Assembly (NCBI RefSeq): GCF_040675875.1
Contig: NZ_JBEGII010000001.1
Location: 1,612,001 to 1,676,000 of the forward strand
DNA length: 64,000 nt
Reading direction: 5' to 3'
Origin: Microbacterium sp. LWO12-1.2
GTDB lineage: Bacteria; Actinomycetota; Actinomycetes; Actinomycetales; Microbacteriaceae
This document shows positions 48,902 through 57,889 of this stretch, one piece after another (the first letter of the stretch is position 1; each line of letters opens with the position of its first letter). A program made the position numbers and the translations under genes. The notes below the pieces were generated by a model, which saw only the letters and a program-made list of their open reading frames with translations, searched no databases and had not been told where the DNA came from.

Positions 48902-49564
48902 TCAGCGTCCTTCTGCGGCCGGTGCGCTGTCTTCAGTGGTGGCGTCGGTCCTGCTATCCGTGAGGGACGCGTCGACAGCGCCCGCACGAGTGTTCGCGGC
49001 GTCAGCGATCGCTGCCGCCTCCGCTTCCTCCTCGGTCTCGACCGCGACGTGATCGCGCTCACGTGAGCCGTCGAATCGCAGGCCGAAGACCACGAGAAGC
49101 GCGACGGAGATCATGCCCGTGACGATGAACACGTCGGCGACGTTGAAGATCGCCGGCATCATCCACGGCATCGAGATCATATCGACGACATGGCCGACGG
49201 GGAATCCCGGTTCGCGGAACAGACGGTCACCGAGGTTACCGAGCACTCCGCCCAGCAGACAGCCGAGAACGACGGCCCAGAGACGCGAGCGCAGCCCGAA
49301 CGCCTTCCAGATGATCACGGCCGCCACCACCGACAACGCGATGGTGAAGATCCAGGTGACCTCGGAGCCGAGCGAGAACGCTGCTCCGGGGTTTCGCACG
49401 TAGTACAGCTGGAGGAACTCTCCGAGCACGGGCACGGGCTCCTGCAGCGGCAGGTTCGTGATCGTGAGGTACTTCACAAACTGATCGGCGGCCAGGACGA
49501 CCGCTGCGAGAATCGCAACGATCGCACCGGCCGCCGACCGACGAAGGGGACGACGTCGTGTCAA
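48902..49564 (-). CDS. lspA: Lipoprotein signal peptidase with a C-terminal extension
   Basis: Cleaves the signal peptide from diacylated prolipoproteins in the membrane. The 220-residue protein has four membrane segments and the two catalytic aspartates: Asp128 (GHVVDMI) and Asp144 (NVADVFI). NPGAAFS (58-64) and GNLGDR (109-114) are also conserved. Residues 165-220 form an extra acidic, Ala/Thr-rich tail (EEEAEAAAIADAANTRAGAV) beyond the usual end. The start is TTG; no ATG is nearby. Several lipoproteins in this window (ctaC, 20873, 22276) are its likely substrates. Confidence 0.95.
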   Translation of the reverse strand: MTRRRPLRRSAAGAIVAILAAVVLAADQFVKYLTITNLPLQEPVPVLGEFLQLYYVRNPGAAFSLGSEVTWIFTIALSVVAAVIIWKAFGLRSRLWAVVLGCLLGGVLGNLGDRLFREPGFPVGHVVDMISMPWMMPAIFNVADVFIVTGMISVALLVVFGLRFDGSRERDHVAVETEEEAEAAAIADAANTRAGAVDASLTDSRTDATTEDSAPAAEGR

Positions 49565-49574
49565 GACCTACGAC

Positions 49575-50183
49575 CTACAGTCCGATCGCGGAGACCGGCG
49601 TGGAGTCCGTGGACGCCGACTTCTCGTCGAGGTCGCGAAGCTGACCCTCGATGTAGCCGCGCAGCTGCGAACGGTAGTCGCGCTCGAAGTTGCGGAGCTC
49701 GGTGATGCGGGCCTCGAGCGTGTTGCGCTCGCGTTCCAGACGGGCGGCCTCTTCACGCTGCTTGGCCTCGGCCTCGCTGCGGATGCGGTTCACCTCGTTC
49801 TCGGCGTCGGCGATCAGCTGGTTGCGCTTCGCCTCACCCTCGGCGACGTGCTCGTCGTGCAGGCGCTGGGCAAGCTCGATGATGCCGGCGGTGGCAGTGG
49901 CGGACACCGTGGGTGCCGGCTCTGCCGGGGTCTCGACGGCAGCAGCCGGAGCAGGTGCGGGGACCTCGGCGACGGGCGCCTCGGCGGCCGGAGCGGCAGC
50001 AGGAGCCTCACCCGACTCGTATGCGGCCAGCTTGGCCTTCAGCTCGACGTTCTCCTCGAGCGCCTTGCGCCACTCGATGACGATCTCGTCGAGGAAGTCG
50101 TCCACCTCATCGGGGTCGAACCCGTCCTTGAAGCGGACGTGCTGGAACTGCTTGGTGACGACGTCATCCGGGGTAAGTGCCAT
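49575..50183 (-). CDS. divIVA: DivIVA/Wag31 family polar growth protein
   Basis: Marks cell poles and directs tip growth in actinobacteria. The 202-residue protein, from the ATG at 50183 (MALTPDDVVTKQFQHVRFKD), has the N-terminal lipid-binding DivIVA domain (about 1-62, including GFDPDEVDDFLDEIVIEWRK), a Pro/Ala-rich linker (about 65-110, PAPAPAAAVETPAEPAP) and a C-terminal coiled coil (about 115-190). It is 10 bases before lspA, after a 151-base gap that probably has its own promoter. Confidence 0.96.
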   Translation of the reverse strand: MALTPDDVVTKQFQHVRFKDGFDPDEVDDFLDEIVIEWRKALEENVELKAKLAAYESGEAPAAAPAAEAPVAEVPAPAPAAAVETPAEPAPTVSATATAGIIELAQRLHDEHVAEGEAKRNQLIADAENEVNRIRSEAEAKQREEAARLERERNTLEARITELRNFERDYRSQLRGYIEGQLRDLDEKSASTDSTPVSAIGL

Positions 50184-50334
50184 GAGTGGCTCCTCTTTCG
50201 ATGAGTTCGGTTGCCAGTTTTGTATGGCGCGGTCGTGATGTGGCGCGAACCCGGGGGGCGCACCTGGGTGCCAGCATAGCCCCCGCACCTTTGTGGCGCG
50301 ATGACGCGACACCCGAAGAGGGCGAACTCGCGGT

Positions 50335-50631
50335 TCAGATGAACAGTCTGACGATGTTCATCAGAATCAACACGATGAGCATCGTGAGCGCGAATCCGAA
50401 GTCGAGCGAGAGAGACCCGATACGCAGAGGAGGGATGATCCGCCGGAAGAACCGGATCGGCGGGTCGGTCAACGTGTACACGGCTTCGGCAGCGACGAGA
50501 CCGAATCCCTTAGGACGCCATTCCCGGTTGAACAGCGGGATGTAGTCGAGGATCAGGCGCGCGAAGAGCACGAAGATGTAGAGCAGCAGAACCAGGTGGA
50601 CGATGCTCGCGACGACGGAGAGCAGTTGCAC
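50335..50631 (-). CDS. YggT family membrane protein
   Basis: A 98-residue protein with two hydrophobic segments (about 6-26 and 73-97) and the family core YTLTDPPIRFFRRIIPPLRI (about 51-70). YggT proteins sit beside sepF in Gram-positive dcw clusters and are thought to act in division or osmotic stress; evidence is thin. The GTG start is 3 bases after sepF ends, so translation is probably coupled. Confidence 0.93.
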   Translation of the reverse strand: MQLLSVVASIVHLVLLLYIFVLFARLILDYIPLFNREWRPKGFGLVAAEAVYTLTDPPIRFFRRIIPPLRIGSLSLDFGFALTMLIVLILMNIVRLFI

Positions 50632-50634
50632 GGG

Positions 50635-51108
50635 CTACGACTGGTCGAAGCCCGCAGACTCGGCGTCTGCGTGGGCGATGCCGCCGTGACCCGACACCGC
50701 GATGTTCTCCGGCGAGAGCAGGAAGACCTTCGAGGTGACGCGCTCGATGCGGCCGTAGAGGCCGAGCGAGAGACCACTGGCGAAGTCGATCAGTCGACGC
50801 GCATCCGCGTCGCTCATCTGCGACAGGTTGATGATGACCGGCACGCCTTCGCGGAAGCTCTCCGCGATGAGCTGCGCGTCGCGGTACTGCTTCGGGTGCA
50901 CGGTGAGGATCTCGTTCACAGCGCCTGCCGCAGGCTGTCGCACGGCGACAGGTCGACGCAGCGGGGTGACCGGAGCCGGAGCGGGCTCCTCACGGTCACG
51001 GTCGCGCTCACGGTGAGAGCGGGCGGGCGCCGGCTGCTCTTCTTCATAGGCTTCTTCCTCATCGGCGAGGCCGAGATACACCATGGTCTTCTTCAGCGGG
51101 TTACCCAT
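50635..51108 (-). CDS. sepF: Cell division protein SepF
   Basis: Anchors FtsZ to the membrane and helps form the septum; it replaces FtsA, which actinobacteria lack. The 157-residue product has an N-terminal amphipathic membrane-binding helix ([16 protein letters not shown]), an acidic/Pro-rich linker and the conserved core (about 68-140: [40 protein letters not shown]). It is followed by yggT within the operon. Confidence 0.95.
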   Translation of the reverse strand: MGNPLKKTMVYLGLADEEEAYEEEQPAPARSHRERDRDREEPAPAPVTPLRRPVAVRQPAAGAVNEILTVHPKQYRDAQLIAESFREGVPVIINLSQMSDADARRLIDFASGLSLGLYGRIERVTSKVFLLSPENIAVSGHGGIAHADAESAGFDQS

Positions 51109-51150
51109 CGTGTCCTCCGGTTCGAACGTTCGGGCTGGTCTGGTTAGAGG

Positions 51151-51855
51151 TTAGCCCCGGGCGGGCCGGGGTCCCGTGATTGCGGAGCCGATCCGCAGGT
51201 GTGTCGCGCCTGCGGCGATGGCTTCGACGAAGTCGCCTGTCATCCCCGCGGATATCCACGTAGCGTCAGGAGCGAGTGCTCGAACGCGATCCGCCACGTC
51301 GTGCAGACGGGCGAAGGCGGATGCCGGTTCCTCATCGAGTGGTGCCACGGCCATCACTCCACGCAGGCGCAGCGATGGCAGCGAGAGAACATGCTCCGCG
51401 AGCGCGGTCGCGTCCGCAGGAGCGACTCCCCCGCGCCCCTCGTCGGCGGTGAGGTTGATCTGCACCAGCACGTCGAGCACGTCGTCGCTGTCGGCCGCTC
51501 GGTCCAGGGAATCCGCCAGGCGGTCGCGGTCGATCGAGTGGACGACGTCGGCGCTGCGACGGATCGACGCGGCCTTGTTGGTCTGCGCCTGGCCGATGAA
51601 GTGCCACCGCAGATCGAGCTGCGTGAGCTCGCCCTGCTTCGATGTGAGCTCCTGCTGCCGGTTCTCCCCGACTTCCCGGACTCCCAGCTCGCGCAGCTCA
51701 CGCACGAGGGACGCCGGATGGAACTTCGTCACGACGATCCGGGTGATCTCGGCAGGGTCACGGCCGGCGAGCCGCGCGGCGTCGGCGATCCGTGTGTCGA
51801 TCGCCGACAGCCGCGCTGCCAGGCTCGGAGACTGCTGAGCCTGGTCGAGCGTCAC
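51151..51855 (-). CDS. Pyridoxal-phosphate homeostasis protein, YggS family
   Basis: A 234-residue PLP-binding protein with a fold-III barrel and no known enzymatic reaction. The PLP lysine is Lys44 in [11 protein letters not shown]. Others are [15 protein letters not shown] (about 78-92) and [20 protein letters not shown] (about 198-217), the phosphate-binding glycine loop. The GTG start overlaps the ftsZ stop by 4 bases. In many relatives a laccase-domain gene (pgeF) lies between ftsZ and yggS; it is absent here. Confidence 0.94.
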   Translation of the reverse strand: MTLDQAQQSPSLAARLSAIDTRIADAARLAGRDPAEITRIVVTKFHPASLVRELRELGVREVGENRQQELTSKQGELTQLDLRWHFIGQAQTNKAASIRRSADVVHSIDRDRLADSLDRAADSDDVLDVLVQINLTADEGRGGVAPADATALAEHVLSLPSLRLRGVMAVAPLDEEPASAFARLHDVADRVRALAPDATWISAGMTGDFVEAIAAGATHLRIGSAITGPRPARG

Positions 51856-52994
51856 TTCAGGAATTCGGGGATGTCGATGTCGTCATCGGCGAATGCCGGC
51901 TCGATGCTGGTCGCCGTCACGCGCTGCGGGGTGGGCTCGGACTCCGTGGCACCGGCGGCGGGTGCCGCCGTGTCGTCGGAGAGCGCCACCTCGGGCAGCG
52001 TCGCGGCAGGGCGGCTCACGACCATCGGGTCCAGCCGCAGCGAGGGCTCGCCGCCGTCAAAGCCTGCCGCGATCACTGTCACGCGCACCTCGTCGCCGAG
52101 GCTGTCGTCGATGACGGTACCGAAGATGATGTTCGCCTCCGGGTGCGCCGCCTCTTTGACGAGGTCAGCCGCATCATGGATCTCGAAGATGCCGAGGTTG
52201 GATCCACCCTGGATGGAGAGCAGCACACCGTGCGCACCTTCGATGCTCGCCTCCAGCAGCGGAGACTCGACCGCCAGCTCTGCAGCCTTGATTGCTCGAT
52301 CGGCGCCGCGTGCGGAACCGATACCCATGAGCGCGGAACCCGCGCCCTGCATGACCGACTTGACGTCGGCGAAGTCGAGGTTGATCAGACCGGGCGTCGT
52401 GATCAGGTCGGTGATGCCCTGCACACCGGCGAGGAGCACCTGGTCGGCGGTCGCGAACGCCTCGATCATCGAGATGCCGCGGTCGCTGATCTCGAGGAGA
52501 CGGTCGTTCGGCACCACGATAAGGGTGTCGACCTCTTCCTTGAGCTTCGCGACGCCCGCTTCGGCCTGGCTCTGACGGCGACGGCCTTCGAACGAGAACG
52601 GCTTCGTGACGACACCGATCGTGAGGGCGCCGATCGACTTCGCGATGCGAGCGACGACCGGGGCTCCACCCGTTCCGGTGCCACCGCCTTCACCGGCGGT
52701 CACGAAGACCATGTCGGCGCCGGTGAGCGCCTGCTCGATCTCCTCGGCGTGGTCTTCTGCGGCACGACGACCCACCTCGGGGTCGGCGCCGGCACCGAGA
52801 CCGCGCGTGAGTTCGCGACCGACGTCGAGCTTGACGTCGGCGTCGCTCATGAGCAGTGCCTGCGCGTCGGTGTTGACGGCGATGAACTCGACTCCGCGGA
52901 GACCGAGATCGATCATGCGGTTGACGGCGTTGACGCCGCCACCGCCGACGCCGACGACCTTGATCACGGCGAGGTAGTTCTGGTTCTGGCTCAT
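51852..52994 (-). CDS. ftsZ: Cell division protein FtsZ
   Basis: The tubulin-like GTPase that forms the Z ring. The 380-residue protein has the GTP loop [13 protein letters not shown] (13-25), the tubulin signature [10 protein letters not shown] (101-110), the T7 loop [10 protein letters not shown] (about 205) and the C-terminal tail [11 protein letters not shown], which SepF or FtsW would bind. Length is typical. The ATG at 52994 has GGAGG shortly upstream (AATCGGAGGCCGGCC). It follows ftsQ after a 225-base gap that holds a candidate operator. Confidence 0.98.
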   Translation of the reverse strand: MSQNQNYLAVIKVVGVGGGGVNAVNRMIDLGLRGVEFIAVNTDAQALLMSDADVKLDVGRELTRGLGAGADPEVGRRAAEDHAEEIEQALTGADMVFVTAGEGGGTGTGGAPVVARIAKSIGALTIGVVTKPFSFEGRRRQSQAEAGVAKLKEEVDTLIVVPNDRLLEISDRGISMIEAFATADQVLLAGVQGITDLITTPGLINLDFADVKSVMQGAGSALMGIGSARGADRAIKAAELAVESPLLEASIEGAHGVLLSIQGGSNLGIFEIHDAADLVKEAAHPEANIIFGTVIDDSLGDEVRVTVIAAGFDGGEPSLRLDPMVVSRPAATLPEVALSDDTAAPAAGATESEPTPQRVTATSIEPAFADDDIDIPEFLK

Positions 52995-53035
52995 GGCCGG
53001 CCTCCGATTAGTCGAGCCTTGGAAGTGGGTGAACC

Positions 53036-53058
53036 TTAAACCTCAACTAGAGGTGTAA
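53036..53058. promoter_or_regulatory. Inverted repeat in the ftsZ upstream region
   Basis: TTAAACCTC (53036-53044) and GAGGTGTAA (53050-53058) are 9-base arms with one mismatch and an AACTA loop. It lies about 42 bases before the ftsZ start. On the minus strand a TTTACA and a TAAGGT hexamer flank it like -35 and -10 elements, although the spacing is short. Symmetry and AT-richness stand out against the GC-rich surroundings, which suggests a regulatory site. Confidence 0.45.
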
Positions 53059-53219
53059 AGTATTTCCCGGTATTGCGTTCTCTTGATCGAAGGTAAGCGC
53101 CGTGCGAGCTCGCGGGCGCAGCGTTCTGGGCGTGTCGCTTCATTCCTTGCGGAATGCGCCGCCACTGCACGTTCTGCGTGCCGGGGAAGCCTCGAATCCC
53201 GCCGCGGAAGTCCGTCTCG

Positions 53220-54155
53220 CTAGCCGACGACGGCAGTCTCGGCGGACGAGACATCGACGGTGGCGGCATCCGGCTTCGCGGCCAGCGCCTTCTCGAGCAC
53301 GAGTGATTTGAGCGCGGACTTCTCCGCGCTCCCCCACACGACCGTCAGCCCGCTGCTGAGTGTGAGGGTCACATCGTCGGCGGTACTGGCACTCACGCCT
53401 GTCAGCTGTGCGCGCAACTCGGCAGGCAGCGAACGCACGACGAGCCCAGCGCTCTCGAACGCCGTCGAATCGGTGCCGGCAGCGATGTCGATCAGGGGCT
53501 GTCCTGCTGGCTGGTCGGAGGTCGTCGAGAGCGCGACACCCGCGGCGTCAACGAGCGTGTAGCCGGCATCCGAACGGATCACGCCGATCGGCGTGCGCTC
53601 GACGATCCGTACGGTCAGATCATGCGGAGGCCTGGCCTCGAGCGCATAGGTCTCGATCAGCGGGAAGGCCAGCAGCGCCGCCTTGACCTCGCTCGAATCC
53701 ACGAGAGCCAGCGGAGTTCCTAGCTGACCGCTGAGCGCGGCCTCCACGGCGGCCGGGTCCAGGGTGGATGCTCCGGCGACCGTGATCCTCTCGACAGCGA
53801 ACAGCGGGCTGTACGCGGCAGCGACGCTCCCTCCCACGAGGAGGACGACGGCACCGATAGAGCTCCACCAGATGATCCGGCGGCGCCGGGAACGCTGGGT
53901 GAAGCGGCGGATCTCCGCCCGTAGCGCCTTTCGTCTGGCACGTGCGGCCCGCCACACGTCTCGCGTGGAGGTCGGCGGCGTCTCCGCACCCCGTTCTCCT
54001 GTGACGACGTCCGCACCCTCATCCGGGGCTGAGGTCGAATCCGACGGCTTCGGCACCGACGGCCCGCGCCGCGCAGGGCGGAGGACCGACGGCGAGGCGT
54101 ACTCCTGCTCCCCCTGGCTCTCCGGGGAGCTCGGAAGCGGTGGGGGCCGACGCAC
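53220..54155 (-). CDS. ftsQ: Cell division protein FtsQ
   Basis: Links cytoplasmic and periplasmic division proteins (FtsQLB). The 311-residue product has a long basic and acidic cytoplasmic tail (1-93), one membrane helix (about 94-114) and an extracytoplasmic POTRA domain that begins FAVERITVAGASTLDPAAVE (about 119-138). A beta domain follows (about 190-310). The GTG start is 3 bases after murC. Such weakly conserved sequence is normal for this family. Confidence 0.92.
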   Translation of the reverse strand: MRRPPPLPSSPESQGEQEYASPSVLRPARRGPSVPKPSDSTSAPDEGADVVTGERGAETPPTSTRDVWRAARARRKALRAEIRRFTQRSRRRRIIWWSSIGAVVLLVGGSVAAAYSPLFAVERITVAGASTLDPAAVEAALSGQLGTPLALVDSSEVKAALLAFPLIETYALEARPPHDLTVRIVERTPIGVIRSDAGYTLVDAAGVALSTTSDQPAGQPLIDIAAGTDSTAFESAGLVVRSLPAELRAQLTGVSASTADDVTLTLSSGLTVVWGSAEKSALKSLVLEKALAAKPDAATVDVSSAETAVVG

Positions 54156-54158
54156 GGA

Positions 54159-55559
54159 CTACGCCTCGACGGTCTGGCGCAACGACTCCAGCACCTGCGG
54201 GATGATCTGGTAGACGTTGCCGCAGCCGAGCGTGATCACGAAGTCGCCATCACGGGCGACGGTCGCGGTGTAGTCCGCCGCCTCCTGCCAGTCGGCGACG
54301 AAATGCACATGGGCGGGGTCCCGGAAGGCGCCGCTCACGAGCTCGCCCGTGACTCCGGGTACCGGGTCCTCACGAGCGCCGTACACGTCGAGCATCACCG
54401 TGTGATCGGCGAACTCCTCGAGCACATCGGCGAACTCCTGGTACATGTGCTGCGTGCGCGAGTACGTGTGGGGCTGCTGGATCGCGATGATGCGTCCTGA
54501 CCCCGAGATGCTGCGCATCGCCTCGAGTGCGGCACGGACCTCGGTGGGGTGATGAGAGTAGTCGTCGTAGACCGTGACCCCCCGCTCGACGCCATGCTGC
54601 TCGAGACGGCGCACCGTGCCGGCGAACCCCTCCACCGCGTGGACCGCATCGGCCAGGGCGAAGCCCAGCGCGCGCAGTACGGCGATCGATCCTGCGGCGT
54701 TGATCGCGTTGTGCACTCCGGGCACGGCGAGCTGCATGCGCACGCTGTCGTCGCCATGGGTGATCGTCGCTGCCACCGGCCCGTCGGCGACGATCTCCGT
54801 CACGCGCACGTCGGCATCGGCGGCCTGGCCGAAGGTGAGCACGTTCGGGTGGGAGAGGTCGGCGCCGACGCGCTGCGCACCGGCATCGTCGCTCGAGATC
54901 ACGACGGCCTCACTGGCGGCATCCGCGAATCGCACGAATGCGTCGTGGAACGCCTCCTCCGATCCGAAGTGATCGAGATGGTCGGGATCGACGTTCGTGA
55001 TGAGCGCCACGGCGGTGTCGTACAAGAGGAAGGTGCCGTCGGATTCGTCGGCCTCGATCACGAAGAGTTCGCCCGTGCCGGTCGCGCTGGAGATGCCCAG
55101 CTGCTCGATCACCCCGCCGTTGACGAAGTGCGGGTCGAGACCGAGGTCACGCAATGCGGTGACGATCATGCCCGTCGACGTGGTCTTGCCGTGCGCGCCG
55201 GCTACGGACACCAGGCGGCGTGAGCCGATCAGCCAGTACAGGGCCTGCGAGCGGTGGATGACATGGAGCCCGCGCTCCTTGGCGAGAAGGAACTCCGGGT
55301 TCTCCGGCCAGATCGCCCCGGTGTGCACGACGGTGTCGGCATCGCCGAGATGCGCCGCGTCATGGCCGACGTGTACGGTGGCCCCGGCAGCAGCCAGCGC
55401 GCGGAGATTGTCGCTGTCGGCGCGGTCGGAACCGGACACGCGGATGCCCGCATCGAGGTACATCTTGGCGAGTCCGCTCATGCCGGAACCGCCGATGCCG
55501 ATGAAGTGCGCGGAGGTGATCGTCTCGGGAATCGGGAGGGAGAGGTCGGGTCTGATCAT
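54159..55559 (-). CDS. murC: UDP-N-acetylmuramate-L-alanine ligase
   Basis: Adds L-alanine to UDP-MurNAc, the first peptide step of peptidoglycan synthesis. The 466-residue protein has an N-terminal UDP-binding domain ([14 protein letters not shown]), ATP loop GAHGKTTST at 121-129, and the central-domain acidic signature [10 protein letters not shown] (about 172-181). The C-terminal ligase domain contains [10 protein letters not shown] (about 342). The longer-range order ftsQ-murC-murG-ftsW is standard. Confidence 0.97.
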   Translation of the reverse strand: MIRPDLSLPIPETITSAHFIGIGGSGMSGLAKMYLDAGIRVSGSDRADSDNLRALAAAGATVHVGHDAAHLGDADTVVHTGAIWPENPEFLLAKERGLHVIHRSQALYWLIGSRRLVSVAGAHGKTTSTGMIVTALRDLGLDPHFVNGGVIEQLGISSATGTGELFVIEADESDGTFLLYDTAVALITNVDPDHLDHFGSEEAFHDAFVRFADAASEAVVISSDDAGAQRVGADLSHPNVLTFGQAADADVRVTEIVADGPVAATITHGDDSVRMQLAVPGVHNAINAAGSIAVLRALGFALADAVHAVEGFAGTVRRLEQHGVERGVTVYDDYSHHPTEVRAALEAMRSISGSGRIIAIQQPHTYSRTQHMYQEFADVLEEFADHTVMLDVYGAREDPVPGVTGELVSGAFRDPAHVHFVADWQEAADYTATVARDGDFVITLGCGNVYQIIPQVLESLRQTVEA

Positions 55560-55571
55560 GTCCAGCTCAGT

Positions 55572-56651
55572 CTAGTTCGAGGCGCCGACGGCGCGATCGA
55601 TGAGCGCGATCACGTTCTCGGTGCCGGTGCGGGTGCCGACCTTCTCGGCCGCTGTCGCCATCGTGGCGATGCGTGCACGGTCATGCAGCAGGGGGACGAC
55701 GATCCGCCGGACGGCGTCGCCGTCGAAGGTGGCGTCATCGAGCAGTTCCGCAGCGCCCGCCGCGACGGCAGATGCCGCGTTGAGGCGTTGCTCGCCGTTT
55801 CCCACGGAGTAGGGCACGTAGAGGGCGGGGATACCCAGGGCGCTGACTTCGCTGACGGTCGCTGAGCCAGAGCGCGAGACGATCAGGTCCGCGAGCGCGA
55901 AGGCGAGGTCCATGCGGTCGACGTAGCGGCGCATCGTGTAGCCGTCAGCACCGGGGTCGGGCATGTCGCTGCGCTCACCCGTGACGTGCAGCAGCTGCCA
56001 GCCCGCCTCGAGGATGTCTCGCCAGGAGTCCGCCAGGGCCTCGTTCAGCCGTTGCGCGCCGAGCGATCCACCGAACACGAGCAGCACGGGGCGTCCGGCG
56101 TCGAGTCCGAAGGCGGTGGCCGCCTCGCCGCGGAGCGCGGCACGATCCAGCGCGATGACCTCGCGCCGCAGGGGCATTCCGACGACCTCGCCGCCGCGCA
56201 ACGGGGTCCCCTCGAAGGCGACGCCGACGGCAGCGGCCCAGCGCGCACCCAAGACGTTGGCCAGTCCGGGCTTGGCGTTCGCCTCGTGCACCACGAACGG
56301 GACGCGCTCACGGCGTGCCGCGACGTAGGCCGGAGCCGAGGCGTATCCCCCGAACCCGACGACCACGTCTGTGCCGTGCGTGCGGATGTGCGCACGCACC
56401 TGCGCGATCGCCTTGCGGAAGCGCCCGGGGAACGCGATCGCCTGCCGGTTGGGGCTGCGAGGGAACGGAACCTTGTCGACGACGAGCAGCTCGTAGCCGC
56501 GGTCGGGGACGAGCCGGGACTCGAGTCCTTCGGCCGTGCCGAGCACGAGTACATCGGCGTGTGCGTCGCGTTCACGAAGTCCGTCGGCGACGGCGAGCAG
56601 GGGGTTGACATGGCCGGCGGTTCCTCCGCCGGCGAGCAAGTACGAGGTCAC
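55572..56651 (-). CDS. murG: UDP-GlcNAc transferase MurG
   Basis: Adds GlcNAc to lipid I to make lipid II on the cytoplasmic membrane face. The 359-residue GT-B protein has the N-terminal motif GGGTAGHVNPLLAVADGL (8-25), VGFGGYASAPA (about 99-109) and the donor-binding FGGSLGAQRLNEAL (about 195-208). SRSGSATVSEVSALGIPALY (about 260) is the C-terminal signature. The GTG overlaps the ftsW stop as GTGA. Confidence 0.97.
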   Translation of the reverse strand: MTSYLLAGGGTAGHVNPLLAVADGLRERDAHADVLVLGTAEGLESRLVPDRGYELLVVDKVPFPRSPNRQAIAFPGRFRKAIAQVRAHIRTHGTDVVVGFGGYASAPAYVAARRERVPFVVHEANAKPGLANVLGARWAAAVGVAFEGTPLRGGEVVGMPLRREVIALDRAALRGEAATAFGLDAGRPVLLVFGGSLGAQRLNEALADSWRDILEAGWQLLHVTGERSDMPDPGADGYTMRRYVDRMDLAFALADLIVSRSGSATVSEVSALGIPALYVPYSVGNGEQRLNAASAVAAGAAELLDDATFDGDAVRRIVVPLLHDRARIATMATAAEKVGTRTGTENVIALIDRAVGASN

Positions 56652-57889
56652 TTGGTGACCCTACCCCGCCCTGCCGAGGAACCCCGGGGAGCCGTGGGGC
56701 GCTGCGTCGCGGCGCCCGGCTCCACCGCGGGAATGGTACGTGCGAACGCCAGCAGCACTCCGCAGGCGAGCAGCACAGCCAGCAGCGCGGTGCCACCCTG
56801 CGACATGAACGGCAGCGGCACACCCATCACCGGGAAGATGCCGATCACGACGCCGATGTTGAGCACGGCCTGCCCCACGATCCACACCGTGATGCCACCG
56901 GCGGCGACGCGGATGAAGGGATCGTCGGTCTTGCGGATGACGTGGAACGCGCCGATCGTGAAGAACGTGAACAGCGCCAGCACGACGATGCAGCCGATCA
57001 GTCCGAGTTCCTCGCCGACGATCGCGAAGATGAAGTCGTTGCCCGCAGCGGGCAACCACCCGTACTTCTCCTGCGAGTTGCCGAGGCCGAGGCCGAAGAT
57101 CCCGCCGCTGGCCATTCCCCAGACGCCATGGATCGACTGATAGCAGTCGTCGAAGTAGCGGCTCATGTCGTTGCACGGAGCCAGGATGCGGCGCATCCGA
57201 TCACCGCTTGTCAGCGCCAGAGCCAGCACAGCCACCACGCCGAGGATGACGGGAATGATGAAGAGTCGCAGCTTCACCCCGGCGAAGAACAGGCAGCCCA
57301 GCAGCACGAGGACCAACACCATCGCGGTCCCCAGGTCGTGACCTGCCAAGACCGTTCCGATGGCCAGCGCACCGACCGGCACCACGGGGATGAACACCTG
57401 GTGCCAGGTACCGAGCATCGCGTGTTTGCGCAACAGCACGTAGGCGACCCACAGGGCCAGAGCGAGCTTGAGGAACTCCGAGGGCTGCAGGGTGAAGCCC
57501 GCGATCTTGATCCAGTTCCGGTTGCCGCCGTCCTCGACACCCAGAGGCGTGAACACGAGCAGTTGGAGGGCGATGGCACCGAACAGCGCCGGCCATGCCA
57601 TGCGCTTGAGGAAGGTGATCGGGAGTCTGCTCACGAGGAACATCAGCGGCACGCCGAGCACGGCGAAGATCCCCTGCCGGAGTGCAGCGCTCCAGGGGCT
57701 CTCACCGTTGCCGATCGCCGTGGCGCTGGTCGCCGACAGCACCATCACGAGTCCGAACAGCGTCAGCAGCAGCGCGGTCGACGCGATCATGAGGAACTCG
57801 CTCGAGACCGGCACGAAACGACGTCCGAGCGATACGCGAGCTGCGAGACCGCCGGACTCAGATCCCGGAGGGCGGGCCACCTGCGTCAT
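56648..57889 (-). CDS. ftsW: Lipid II polymerase FtsW
   Basis: A SEDS glycosyltransferase that polymerises lipid II at the division site. I chose the ATG at 57889 (MTQVARPPGS), which has GGGGAG 6 bases upstream, giving 413 residues; a GTG at 57916 adds nine. The 10-helix core shows GGNRNWIKIAGFTLQPSEFLK (about 120-140) with the conserved Glu and LGLGNSQEKYGWLPAAGNDF (about 272). Its end has a short cytoplasmic tail (RGSSAGRGRVTK). The start lies inside murD by 32 bases. Confidence 0.96.
   Translation of the reverse strand: MTQVARPPGSESGGLAARVSLGRRFVPVSSEFLMIASTALLLTLFGLVMVLSATSATAIGNGESPWSAALRQGIFAVLGVPLMFLVSRLPITFLKRMAWPALFGAIALQLLVFTPLGVEDGGNRNWIKIAGFTLQPSEFLKLALALWVAYVLLRKHAMLGTWHQVFIPVVPVGALAIGTVLAGHDLGTAMVLVLVLLGCLFFAGVKLRLFIIPVILGVVAVLALALTSGDRMRRILAPCNDMSRYFDDCYQSIHGVWGMASGGIFGLGLGNSQEKYGWLPAAGNDFIFAIVGEELGLIGCIVVLALFTFFTIGAFHVIRKTDDPFIRVAAGGITVWIVGQAVLNIGVVIGIFPVMGVPLPFMSQGGTALLAVLLACGVLLAFARTIPAVEPGAATQRPTAPRGSSAGRGRVTK

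Noticed and set aside
49890..50010. A low-complexity Ala/Pro repeat in divIVA
   Set aside because: The Pro/Ala-rich linker between the two DivIVA helical parts is normal for actinobacterial members and not a separate repeat element.
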